From: CAXBNB01 sp040151475
GTDB lineage: Bacteria; Bacteroidota; Bacteroidia; Cytophagales; Cyclobacteriaceae
Assembly (NCBI RefSeq): GCF_040151475.1
Contig: NZ_JBDKWG010000122.1
Location: 1-64,000 of the forward strand
Length of the DNA: 64,000 nucleotides
Reading direction: 5' to 3'
The notes below the pieces were generated by a model. The model saw nothing but the letters and a program-made list of their open reading frames with translations. It was not told the origin of the DNA and did no database searches. Each line of letters starts with the position of its first letter. Position 1 is the stretch's first letter. Both the position numbers and the translations under genes were made by a program. Positions 30,571 through 38,631 of the stretch are shown one piece after another.

Positions 30571-32423
30571 TGTCGGACATCATCAAACTTTTACCGGACT
30601 CCATTGCCAACCAAATAGCGGCTGGTGAAGTAGTACAGCGACCAGCATCTGTTGCCAAGGAATTGTTGGAAAACAGCATTGATGCCGAAAGTCAAAATAT
30701 CAGCCTGATTGTAAAAGATGCAGGAAAAACGCTGATACAAGTAGTAGATGATGGCAAAGGTATGTCAGAGACTGACGCACGCATGTGTTTCGAGCGTCAT
30801 GCCACTTCTAAAATAAAAACTTCGGAAGATTTGTTCCGAATCAAAACCATGGGTTTTCGGGGAGAAGCATTGGCATCAGTGGCAGCTGTAGCACGTGTAG
30901 AGCTTAAATCTAAACCGGAAGACAAGGAGTTGGGTACATTCATTCACATAGAGGCGTCCGAACTCAAGACACAAGAACCAATTTCAACCAACCAGGGTAC
31001 TTCTATTTCTGTCAAAAATTTGTTTTACAATGTCCCGGCAAGGAGAAACTTTCTTAAAAGTACTCCTGTAGAAATGCGTCACATCATTGATGAATTTCAA
31101 AGAGCTTCTCTTGCTCAACCGGAAATAGGCTTTACCCTCCATCACAATGGAGAAGAAATATATAATCTCCTTCAAGGCAAACTCAGCCAAAGAATTGTAT
31201 CCCTTTTTGGTAAAAACTACGGCCAACAATTGATCGCCTGTCAGGAAGAGACAGACTGGATTCGGATTCAGGGATACGTTGGCAAACCCGAAAACGCTAA
31301 AAAAACCCGGGGAGAGCAATTCTTCTTTATCAATGGACGATTCATTAAAAACAATTATCTGAACCATGCCGTGACCGGAGCATACGAAGGATTGTTCAAA
31401 GAAGGACACTTTCCATTTTATGTTCTCTTTATAGAAACAGATCCGATACATGTAGATATCAATGTGCATCCTACTAAAACGGAGGTGAAATTCGATGATG
31501 AAAGAAGCGTATATGGAATAGTAAAGTCTGCAGTAAAACAAGCACTGGGAACCCACAATGTCTCACCTTCTTTGGATTTCAACACTGATGTGAACTTTGA
31601 AAGTTTGGCTGTTTCAAAGATGAATTTCGACAGACCATTTAAACAAGATAAAAATTATGGTAGTTTCAAAAACATAGATAGACAAAGGAGCCATTCAGTT
31701 CAGTGGGAACAATTGTATGAAAGTGCCATAAACGAATCCATTCCTGATATTGATGAAGTTCAAAAGGAAGCTTCTTTTGAACAAAAGAACCAACTAACCT
31801 TTGAAAGCAAAGTGAACAGGGAAGATTCACCGGAAAAATCTGATTTACTGGATGGAAACAACGCCCCTACTCTTATCCATCACCAGTATATCGTAAGACA
31901 AGTGAAATCAGGGATGCTGGTGGTAGATGCAAAGTTGGCATACGAGAGAATTTTGTTCGAGAAATACAATGGGTATATCTACAACAAAAAATCCGGTAGT
32001 TCTCAAAGATGTCTGTTTCCTCAAAGTGTTGAATTAAACCCTGCCGATTACACTTTGGTGATGGAATTGAAAGAGGAAATCGAGGCTCTTGGTTTTGAAT
32101 TTGAAAACTTTGGAAAAAATGCAATAGTCATCAATGGTGTACCCACTGATTTGCCTTCTTCAGGGGAAAAGGAATTATTTGAAGGACTAATCGAGCAATT
32201 TAAAATCAATAGTGAAAAATTGTCGTTAGAAAGAAAAGAAAATATGTCCCGTGCTATGGCCAAAAGAACAGCAGGGAAAACAATTATAAAAAATGACAGT
32301 ATAGAATTGGATATATTAATAGATAGGCTATTTGCCTGTGCTCAACCAAACTATACTGCAGATGGAACTCCGACATTCATTATATTGGGGCTTGATAAAA
32401 TTACTGATTTTTTTAAAAGATAG
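30570..32423 (+). CDS. mutL: DNA mismatch repair protein MutL
   Basis: The 617-residue protein has the GHKL ATPase motifs of MutL: NQIAAGEVVQRPASV, ELLENSIDA, DDGKGM, RHATSKI and GFRGEALAS. It links MutS recognition of mismatches to strand removal. The linker (about residues 330-425) is polar, and the C-terminal dimerisation domain follows. Its endonuclease motif DQHA(x)2E(x)4E is altered to DAKL-AY-E-RILF-E, with Gln and the metal-binding His gone, so nicking activity is doubtful. The C-terminal CAQPNY...DGTPT matches Bacteroidota MutL. It overlaps the small membrane gene by one base, and a rhomboid gene starts two bases after it. Confidence 0.97.
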   Translation: MSDIIKLLPDSIANQIAAGEVVQRPASVAKELLENSIDAESQNISLIVKDAGKTLIQVVDDGKGMSETDARMCFERHATSKIKTSEDLFRIKTMGFRGEALASVAAVARVELKSKPEDKELGTFIHIEASELKTQEPISTNQGTSISVKNLFYNVPARRNFLKSTPVEMRHIIDEFQRASLAQPEIGFTLHHNGEEIYNLLQGKLSQRIVSLFGKNYGQQLIACQEETDWIRIQGYVGKPENAKKTRGEQFFFINGRFIKNNYLNHAVTGAYEGLFKEGHFPFYVLFIETDPIHVDINVHPTKTEVKFDDERSVYGIVKSAVKQALGTHNVSPSLDFNTDVNFESLAVSKMNFDRPFKQDKNYGSFKNIDRQRSHSVQWEQLYESAINESIPDIDEVQKEASFEQKNQLTFESKVNREDSPEKSDLLDGNNAPTLIHHQYIVRQVKSGMLVVDAKLAYERILFEKYNGYIYNKKSGSSQRCLFPQSVELNPADYTLVMELKEEIEALGFEFENFGKNAIVINGVPTDLPSSGEKELFEGLIEQFKINSEKLSLERKENMSRAMAKRTAGKTIIKNDSIELDILIDRLFACAQPNYTADGTPTFIILGLDKITDFFKR

Positions 32424-32425
32424 AT

Positions 32426-33217
32426 ATGTTTAATCTTACACCCATGGTGAAAAAAATCCTGATCATCAACGTTGCGTTGTTGGCTTTAGGATCATTATTG
32501 AATTTTAATCTCTCCGCTATATTCGGAGTACATTATATCTTTTCTGATAGCTTTTACATTTTCCAATATGTGACCTATATGTGGCTTCATGCCGGATTTG
32601 GACACCTATTTAGCAATATGCTGGCTGTCATTGTTTTTGGGCCAATGCTGGAGCGGGTTTGGGGATCAAAGAGATTTCTTACTTTTTATCTGATTACGGG
32701 TATCGGTGCGGGTTTGCTTTTCGGGGTGGCTGACACTATAGAAAAAGGAAACTTAAAATCAGACATGGAATCTTACATGTCACACCCTAACCCTGAGGAC
32801 TTTTATAAGTACATACACGAATATAAGTCTCGCTACGACATGGTAGCCCTTGGTGATTTTGCTGACAAATACTACGATGATGCAACAAATAGTAGCTACA
32901 TAGAACAATCAGTTACAGTCGTCAACCAGATTTATGAAGATCTTTCCAACATACCAATGGTAGGTGCTTCCGGGGCTGTCTTTGGGATTTTGCTTGCCTT
33001 TGCCATGCTCTTCCCAAATACAGAATTACTATTATTGATCCCTCCCATGCCTGTAAAAGCTAAATATTTAGTACTTTTCTATGGGCTTTATGAGCTTTAC
33101 TCCGAAATCAACAGATCCACTGGTGATAATGTTGCGCATTTAGCCCACCTTAGCGGTATGTTGATAGCCTATATTTTATTAAAATACTGGCAACAGAAAA
33201 GAGGCAATTTTTATTAA
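32426..33217 (+). CDS. Rhomboid-family intramembrane serine protease
   Basis: The 263-residue membrane protein has the rhomboid catalytic pair: Ser in GASGAVFG and His in AHLAHLSG, with the HAGFGHLFSNM loop after helix 1. Rhomboids cleave membrane-anchored substrates within the bilayer. A polar insert of about 70 residues (approximately 115-180) precedes the catalytic Ser helix and is longer than usual. It starts two bases after mutL, and a second rhomboid gene follows after 25 bases, so the three form one operon. Confidence 0.93.
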   Translation: MFNLTPMVKKILIINVALLALGSLLNFNLSAIFGVHYIFSDSFYIFQYVTYMWLHAGFGHLFSNMLAVIVFGPMLERVWGSKRFLTFYLITGIGAGLLFGVADTIEKGNLKSDMESYMSHPNPEDFYKYIHEYKSRYDMVALGDFADKYYDDATNSSYIEQSVTVVNQIYEDLSNIPMVGASGAVFGILLAFAMLFPNTELLLLIPPMPVKAKYLVLFYGLYELYSEINRSTGDNVAHLAHLSGMLIAYILLKYWQQKRGNFY

Positions 33218-33242
33218 AAAAAATGATTTAGAAGAATAAAAA

Positions 33243-34160
33243 ATGAACAGCAGTTTTTTAGAAGATTTTAAGAATGCGTGGGGAAAGCCAAACAATGCTT
33301 TGGCTCAGATTATATTGATCAACGTAATTATTTTTGGGGCGTTGGCTGTGCTCTACGTTTTTGGAAAAATACTGGGACTGGAAGCCATCTTTGGTTTTGT
33401 TCACGATCAGTTTTCTATTCCTCCATTGTTCAGTGATTTTATTTTGCGCCCCTGGACAATCATTACTTATGCATTTGCCCATAGCCTTGACAGTATTTTT
33501 CATATTCTGTTTAACATGCTTATTTTCTACTGGTTTGGCCAATTGATCGTTGAGTATTTGGGAAATCAAAAAATCATCAGTCTGTATGTACTCGGGGCTC
33601 TTGCAGGAGCAGTAGTATATCTACTGGTTTATAATTTTGTCCCTTTTTACAAAGAGCAAGCTGGTTTTTCCGGTATGGTTGGAGCATCCGCAGCAGTGTA
33701 TGCGGTCACTGTGGCTGCCGCCACACTTATGCCTAACTACTCTTTTCATTTGCTCTTTTTCGGTCCGGTAAAAATAAAATACATAGCCGGATTTTATATT
33801 TTAACCTCATTTTTAGGCTCAGTAGGAGGAAACGCAGGCGGAAATATTGCACACATGGGAGGTGCTGCCATGGGGTACTTTTATATCAGACAACTTCAAT
33901 CTGGAAATGATATTGGCCTTTGGGTGATTAGTACAATGACTTTTTTTAAAAGTTTTTTTGTAAAACAATCTAGAATAAAAGTAACACATAAAACAGAAAG
34001 ACATCAGTCAACAAGTAGTCGTACTACCACATCATCATCCACAAGAACCTCAGTAGATCAGGAGGAGATAGATACTATTTTAGACAAAATATCAAAGTCG
34101 GGTTATGAAAGTCTTTCCAAAAGTGAAAAACAAAAGCTTTTCAACGCCAGCAAAAAATAA
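33243..34160 (+). CDS. Second rhomboid-family intramembrane protease
   Basis: The 305-residue protein has six hydrophobic helices in residues 15-215, with the catalytic Ser in GASAAVYAV (the usual GxSG reads GASA) and His in NIAHMGGAAMG. The C-terminal 80 residues are a soluble Ser/Thr-rich linker and a short helix (DTILDKISKSGYESLSKSEK) typical of Bacteroidota rhomboids. It ends exactly where convergent folB ends, with no spacer. It may complement the first rhomboid with a different substrate range. Confidence 0.9.
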   Translation: MNSSFLEDFKNAWGKPNNALAQIILINVIIFGALAVLYVFGKILGLEAIFGFVHDQFSIPPLFSDFILRPWTIITYAFAHSLDSIFHILFNMLIFYWFGQLIVEYLGNQKIISLYVLGALAGAVVYLLVYNFVPFYKEQAGFSGMVGASAAVYAVTVAAATLMPNYSFHLLFFGPVKIKYIAGFYILTSFLGSVGGNAGGNIAHMGGAAMGYFYIRQLQSGNDIGLWVISTMTFFKSFFVKQSRIKVTHKTERHQSTSSRTTTSSSTRTSVDQEEIDTILDKISKSGYESLSKSEKQKLFNASKK

Positions 34161-34517
34161 TTACCTGGAATCTGATAAGGTTACCGACGAGTATTCGCAA
34201 ATGCCTTTTAGCGGAGGATTGTGCTTAGAAACCTGTACTTCGACAGTTTCCACCTGAGAAAATTTACTCAAAATAGCTTTGTTGATTTTATAAGCAATAT
34301 GCTCCAGCAACTTGGTATTTTCTGACATTATACCTGAGATGATCTGATATACCTCTACGTAATTCACTGTACCGGAGATATCGTCATGGGTGGCCGCTAT
34401 CCCAAAATCGGTAAATAAAGTAATATTTACTGTATATCTGTTGCCGACTTTTTGTTCTTCATGATGGTAGCCATGATGGGCAAAGTATTCCAGACCCTCC
34501 AGTTGTATCTTACCCAT
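34161..34517 (-). CDS. folB: Dihydroneopterin aldolase
   Basis: The 118-residue protein matches FolB: EYFAHHGYHHEEQ at the N-terminus, the substrate region NYVEVYQII, the LLEHIAYKI helix and a C-terminal VSKHNPPL. FolB converts 7,8-dihydroneopterin to the hydroxymethyl pterin and glycolaldehyde in folate synthesis. It follows the DivIVA-domain gene by 3 bases on the minus strand. Confidence 0.92.
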   Translation of the reverse strand: MGKIQLEGLEYFAHHGYHHEEQKVGNRYTVNITLFTDFGIAATHDDISGTVNYVEVYQIISGIMSENTKLLEHIAYKINKAILSKFSQVETVEVQVSKHNPPLKGICEYSSVTLSDSR

Positions 34518-34520
34518 GTA

Positions 34521-35363
34521 TTAGTCTTCCAACTGATCGAAGAATGATAAATCATCCTTTTCCACTGCTTCCATTACTCTTTTAGTATTTTCAGCCTTCA
34601 CTTCCGATCGTTTTGTAATAGGATCATCTCCAATGATACGATTTCTTTTTATTTCTGAAGTTTCGTATCTGGGTTCTTCGTTGATTTCCGAATCAGGTGA
34701 CTCAACTTTCTTTTCATTTTCAGAAGGAACTTTTTTCACTTCCTCCATGTCAATCTTAGATTTCGCTTCATCATAAACCACTTTCTTAGAGGTTTCGCGT
34801 AGCATCTCCTTTACCTTCTTTAGATGGCCTTCAATGCCAAATCCTCCCTTTTGATTGTTTAGTTTAGTGACTTTCTCCATCACATCACCAGAAAGCAGCT
34901 TAAGTTGGGAAATCATATTGTCTCGTTGGTTCTCAATAATACGATAGTTCTCTTCGATCTCTTTTACTTCTTTTTGCATTTCTTCCAGTATCTCTCTGGC
35001 TTTTTCATCTGCATTTTCAATGATTATTCTTGCATTGCGTTTTGCTTCATTAAGAAGACCATCAGAACTGATCTGAACCTCTCTCATATGCAATTCAGCA
35101 GTTTTGTTGGCTTGATCTATTACACTGGCACTGGTGTCTTCTGCTGTCTTAAGGGTTTTAAAAAGAGTGTTTTCCACTTCCCGAAGCTTCTGGACTTCTT
35201 TTTCAGCCTGTTCAAGTTTGATTTTAACATTCTTGTTGTCATCCATCATCCTCTCCCATTCATGAGATAATGAAAGTAAAAAGGCGTTTACTTCGTCTTT
35301 ATCCAGACCCCTAAATGCCTTTTCAAACGTTTTTTGTCTTATTTCTAATGGAGTGATTTTCAT
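34521..35363 (-). CDS. DivIVA-domain coiled-coil protein
   Basis: The start was set at the ATG 35361-35363 because the product then begins MKITPLEIRQKTFEKAFRGL, the canonical DivIVA N-terminus; a longer frame starts 9 codons earlier. The N-terminal lipid-binding motif (GLDKDEVNAFL) is followed by a long coiled coil (about residues 25-175) and an acidic, disordered tail. DivIVA-like proteins gather at curved membrane and guide growth or division factors. In Bacteroidota the role is little known. Its stop lies 3 bases before folB, so both are in one operon, perhaps with the HIT and WD40 genes upstream. Confidence 0.87.
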   Translation of the reverse strand: MKITPLEIRQKTFEKAFRGLDKDEVNAFLLSLSHEWERMMDDNKNVKIKLEQAEKEVQKLREVENTLFKTLKTAEDTSASVIDQANKTAELHMREVQISSDGLLNEAKRNARIIIENADEKAREILEEMQKEVKEIEENYRIIENQRDNMISQLKLLSGDVMEKVTKLNNQKGGFGIEGHLKKVKEMLRETSKKVVYDEAKSKIDMEEVKKVPSENEKKVESPDSEINEEPRYETSEIKRNRIIGDDPITKRSEVKAENTKRVMEAVEKDDLSFFDQLED

Positions 35364-35506
35364 GATTAAGCCATTTAAAATGTAATGCATGCGAATTTGG
35401 TGCTTTCACATACAACTTTCTTCAATTAAATTAATAAAATGGTGGTTTATTAATTAAGCGGTGGCTTATAATGCAATTATACTAATATTTTTTGAAACTA
35501 ATCAAA

Positions 35507-36418
35507 TTATGAAGTCACTTTGATGTCCCACACGCTTAATGAACGATCGTCACTGGCAGAAATAAGGTAATTATTGAAGTCAGACCAATATAACTTATTT
35601 ACTGAAGTCAGGTGTCCATTGTGGCGTGCTTTATCTATGACCTTCAAAAGCTTCCTTCGTTCATAATTCCAAATCTTAATAGTTTTGTCCATACTTGCCG
35701 TAGCAAAATATTCACCATTGGGGTGGAAGGATATGTGATTGATCGCATACATATGAGCAACAATAGATTGTTTTAAAGTGTAGTTTTGATCCACATCCCA
35801 AAACTTCAGGTGTGCGTCCCTGCTTCCAGTAAGGTAGAGTTTGTTATCAGGTGAGAATACTCCTGAAAAAATTGATTTTTCATGTCCTTCATTCACTTTT
35901 TTCACTTCAAAATCTTGTGAATCCACTATCCTAAAAGAATTATCACTAAAACCACATGCAATCTCATTTCCACCAGCCATTACGGCAATTGTTCTCAAGC
36001 TTACTTCAGACAGTGTTACTTGCTTTCTGATTTTAAGGTCATTTAACCCAACTTCGATTAAACATCCATCACCTGTACCAATCAGGATACCATCACCAAT
36101 CATTTGAATATCAAAAATCTGAGATTGGGTTGTTTTTAAAGATCCTATTTCCTTTCTGTTACTTACATCTATTAAGTGAATACCCTCAAAGTTCTGGCCT
36201 ATGACCAGAGTGTTGTACATAGGTATAAATCTCAGGGCATATACGGACGTTGGCAGTTTGGCTATCAACCTGCCATTTTCAAGATTATTTAAATCCCATT
36301 CTATAATCTGGCCATCAGCACCCGAGGAATAAAAAATATTAGACGTTGCTCCTCTTTCAATAGAATAAACAGCTCCCTTATGGCCAGTATATGTATGTAT
36401 CTTGTTTATTTCAACCAT
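35507..36418 (-). CDS. WD40-repeat protein
   Basis: The 303-residue protein is made almost wholly of WD40 repeats, about seven, with repeat ends such as IIEWDLN, LKFWDVD, IKIWNYE and LSVWDIK and GH-type starts (GHKGAVYSI, GHEKSIFSG). It should form a single seven-bladed propeller. No signal peptide is present, so it acts in the cytoplasm as a protein-binding scaffold. It follows the HIT gene by 9 bases; the partner is not evident. Confidence 0.9.
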   Translation of the reverse strand: MVEINKIHTYTGHKGAVYSIERGATSNIFYSSGADGQIIEWDLNNLENGRLIAKLPTSVYALRFIPMYNTLVIGQNFEGIHLIDVSNRKEIGSLKTTQSQIFDIQMIGDGILIGTGDGCLIEVGLNDLKIRKQVTLSEVSLRTIAVMAGGNEIACGFSDNSFRIVDSQDFEVKKVNEGHEKSIFSGVFSPDNKLYLTGSRDAHLKFWDVDQNYTLKQSIVAHMYAINHISFHPNGEYFATASMDKTIKIWNYERRKLLKVIDKARHNGHLTSVNKLYWSDFNNYLISASDDRSLSVWDIKVTS

Positions 36419-36427
36419 GTGAGTTGG

Positions 36428-36826
36428 TTAGTCAATGATTGCCGTACGTATTTTTTCGGCAGTAGTAGCCAACTGCTCCTGGGTTACACTCAATTTGGGC
36501 GCACTAAAGTTAATGTCCCTCATACTGTTCATAGGGATCAAATGAACATGTGCATGAGGCACCTCAAGACCTATAACAGTAACCCCTACCCGCAAACAGG
36601 GAATGGCTTTATCAATCCCATTGGCTACTTTTTTGGCAAAAAGATGAAGACCGGAAAGAGTATCATCATCCAGGTCAAATATATAGTCCACTTCCTTTTT
36701 GGGAATCACAAGTACGTGCCCGATGACCAGTGGTTCAATATCAAGAAATGCTAAATAATCTTCATTTTCAGCAACTATATGAGCCGGAATTTCTTTATTA
36801 ATGATTTTTGTAAAAATGCTTGCCAT
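36428..36826 (-). CDS. HIT-family nucleotide hydrolase
   Basis: The 132-residue protein has the histidine triad HAHVHLIPM near the C-terminus and the N-terminal SIFTKIINKEIPAHIVAE of the HINT/HIT group. These enzymes hydrolyse nucleoside phosphoramidates or dinucleotides. It probably forms a dimer in the cytoplasm and is co-transcribed with the WD40 gene 9 bases downstream. Confidence 0.93.
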   Translation of the reverse strand: MASIFTKIINKEIPAHIVAENEDYLAFLDIEPLVIGHVLVIPKKEVDYIFDLDDDTLSGLHLFAKKVANGIDKAIPCLRVGVTVIGLEVPHAHVHLIPMNSMRDINFSAPKLSVTQEQLATTAEKIRTAIID

Positions 36827-36971
36827 GTCAATGTTTGAATATCAGGTAATACGAAACTCAAAATAATAATTTTAAAACTGATTTAGTGTTCAAAATTCAT
36901 TTGTTTTTTTGAATCCTATCTTGTTAACTGATATCAATGCTGATAGTTTCAATAATTACATATTACAGAAA

Positions 36972-37000
36972 TAAAAAAAGCGGTAGAAAACCGCTTTAAG
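36972..37000 (-). terminator. Intrinsic terminator of greA
   Basis: On the minus strand AAAGCGGT pairs with ACCGCTTT (36990-36997 with 36977-36984) around a 5-base loop, followed by a run of T. It lies about 40 bases after the greA stop. Confidence 0.85.
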
Positions 37001-37038
37001 TATTATTTTAAAACCTGTAACCGGAAGAAATCAGTCGA

Positions 37039-37512
37039 TTACATTCCTATTTCCAAAATTTCAAATTCAATGTTTCCTGCTGGTGCTTTCACTACAGCAA
37101 TTTCCCCAACTTTTTTACCCAACAAACCTTCTCCTATCGGTGATTTTAAAGAGATTTTACCAGATTTTAAATCAGACTCTTCTTCGGATACAAGTGTATA
37201 GGTCACTTCCATTCCATTCTTTTTGTTTCTGATTTTCACTTTGGACAACACAGATGCTTTTGATGTATCAATTTTAGATTCATCCATTACACGGGCATTG
37301 CCTACTGCTACTTCCAGTTTAGAAATTTTCAATTCTAATAGCCCCTGAGCCTCCTTAGCGGCATCATATTCTGCATTTTCACTTAAGTCTCCCTTGTCTC
37401 GTGCTTCTGCTATTTGCTTTGCCATATCGGCACGTCCCTTAGTTTTCAAATGCTGCAGTTCATCTTTTAGTTTCTGCAATCCTTTTTCAGTATAATAAGA
37501 TACATTTCCCAT
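37039..37512 (-). CDS. greA: Transcription elongation factor GreA
   Basis: The 157-residue protein has the GreA coiled-coil hairpin with the acidic tip motif GDLSENAEYDAAKE, and the C-terminal FKBP-like domain with SPIGEGLLGKKVGE. GreA enters the RNA polymerase secondary channel and stimulates cleavage of backtracked RNA. A strong promoter-like sequence and a terminator-like hairpin precede the ATG, giving a leader of about 85 bases. The gene has its own terminator downstream. Confidence 0.97.
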   Translation of the reverse strand: MGNVSYYTEKGLQKLKDELQHLKTKGRADMAKQIAEARDKGDLSENAEYDAAKEAQGLLELKISKLEVAVGNARVMDESKIDTSKASVLSKVKIRNKKNGMEVTYTLVSEEESDLKSGKISLKSPIGEGLLGKKVGEIAVVKAPAGNIEFEILEIGM

Positions 37513-37532
37513 AATTACCTTCTTTTATAAAT

Positions 37533-37564
37533 AAAAAGAACGGCTTCATATATCTGAAACCGTT
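37533..37564 (-). terminator. Terminator-like hairpin in the greA leader
   Basis: On the minus strand a 10-bp stem with one G-U pair (37564-37555 with 37548-37539) closes a 6-base loop and runs into TTTTT. It lies between the predicted greA promoter and the ATG, so it would act as an attenuator, or it may simply end transcription arriving from the dehydrogenase gene upstream. Confidence 0.65.
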
Positions 37565-37601
37565 TCGTATCATTTCGTTATTAAATTTCGTATTGAGTCT
37601 G

Positions 37602-37634
37602 CAAATATAGCAAATATTGAAATAATTATCTCAA
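37602..37634 (-). promoter_or_regulatory. Promoter of greA
   Basis: On the minus strand TATATTTG (37609-37602) is a perfect -7 element. TTG (37634-37632) lies 22 bases upstream, slightly far. The predicted start is near 37596. Confidence 0.55.
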
Positions 37635-37648
37635 CAGATATCAAATTA

Positions 37649-38629
37649 TCAGTATGACAATTTTGATATTTTGTCCGTCAGTATCTGATTTATTCGCTCG
37701 TATGATTCAAAAGTCCAGCCTCCTACATGAGGTGTTAAAAGAACATTTTCCATTTGGATCAGTCGTTGAAAAACGGCTTTCTGTTCGTCAGTCAACTGGT
37801 CAAGCTTTTCGTTTTCCAGCACATCAAGAGCAGCACATTTCACTTTTCCTTCTTCTAAGAAATCTAAAAGATCTTTCAGGTTCAGTACTTCACCCCGAGA
37901 TGTATTTAAGACCACAATATTTTTTCTGAAATTCAGAAAAAATGACTTATCAGCCAGGTTTCTGGTTTCTTCAGTTAAAGGTACATGAAAACTTACCACA
38001 TCTGCCTTTTCATAAATTTCCTGCATTGAGGCTTCTTTTACCAACAGCGATGAATAACCACTTTTGTACTTGTCATAAGCTATTACATTGCAGGACAATC
38101 CGACCAGTTTTTCTGAAAAAGCACTTCCCATCTGACCATATCCAATCAAAGCTATGGTTTTGTCCTTCAATTCAAAACCTCTGTGACCCTCTCTGTCCCA
38201 AACCATTTGTCTGACCATCAGGTCGCCAACATTGATCTTGTTGGCCAGGCAAAGCAACATACCAAGTGCATGCTCTCCCAAAGCATCTCTATTGCCTTCA
38301 GGTGCATTTACAATAGTAATTTTTCTGTTTTCCAACACTCTCACATCCAATTGATCAATACCTGCTCCAGCTCTGGCTACAAATTTAAGCTTGCCGGCAT
38401 TTTGAAGCAATTCAGCATCAATAGTTGTTTTGCTCCTGACCACAATACCTACATATTCCGATAAAGTGTCAATTATTTCTTGTCTTGTAATTTTAGGTTT
38501 ATAGTCAACATCAAAGTCTAAGTCCTCCAGCAATGGAATGATACTCTGATGCATGGTATCGATAATCAATATTTTTTTCTTGTGGGATTGCATTTGTTTT
38601 TTGGAAATAGAATTCTGTAATGATGTCAC
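37649..38629 (-). CDS. D-2-hydroxyacid dehydrogenase, phosphoglycerate dehydrogenase-like
   Basis: The 326-residue enzyme has an NAD-binding GYGQMG motif and the catalytic Arg (NTSRGEVL), Glu (DVLENEK) and His (TPHVGGWT) of the D-isomer-specific dehydrogenases. ARAGAGIDQLD and NAPEGNRDALGEHALG resemble 3-phosphoglycerate dehydrogenase (SerA) of the short type without an ACT domain. A serine-pathway role is likely but not certain. The frame opens with about 18 residues before KKILIIDT, so ATG codon 1 or 13 may be used. The start lies 2 bases after the mgtE stop, giving an operon rsmA-mgtE-dehydrogenase. Confidence 0.88.
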   Translation of the reverse strand: MTSLQNSISKKQMQSHKKKILIIDTMHQSIIPLLEDLDFDVDYKPKITRQEIIDTLSEYVGIVVRSKTTIDAELLQNAGKLKFVARAGAGIDQLDVRVLENRKITIVNAPEGNRDALGEHALGMLLCLANKINVGDLMVRQMVWDREGHRGFELKDKTIALIGYGQMGSAFSEKLVGLSCNVIAYDKYKSGYSSLLVKEASMQEIYEKADVVSFHVPLTEETRNLADKSFFLNFRKNIVVLNTSRGEVLNLKDLLDFLEEGKVKCAALDVLENEKLDQLTDEQKAVFQRLIQMENVLLTPHVGGWTFESYERINQILTDKISKLSY

Positions 38630-38631
38630 TT

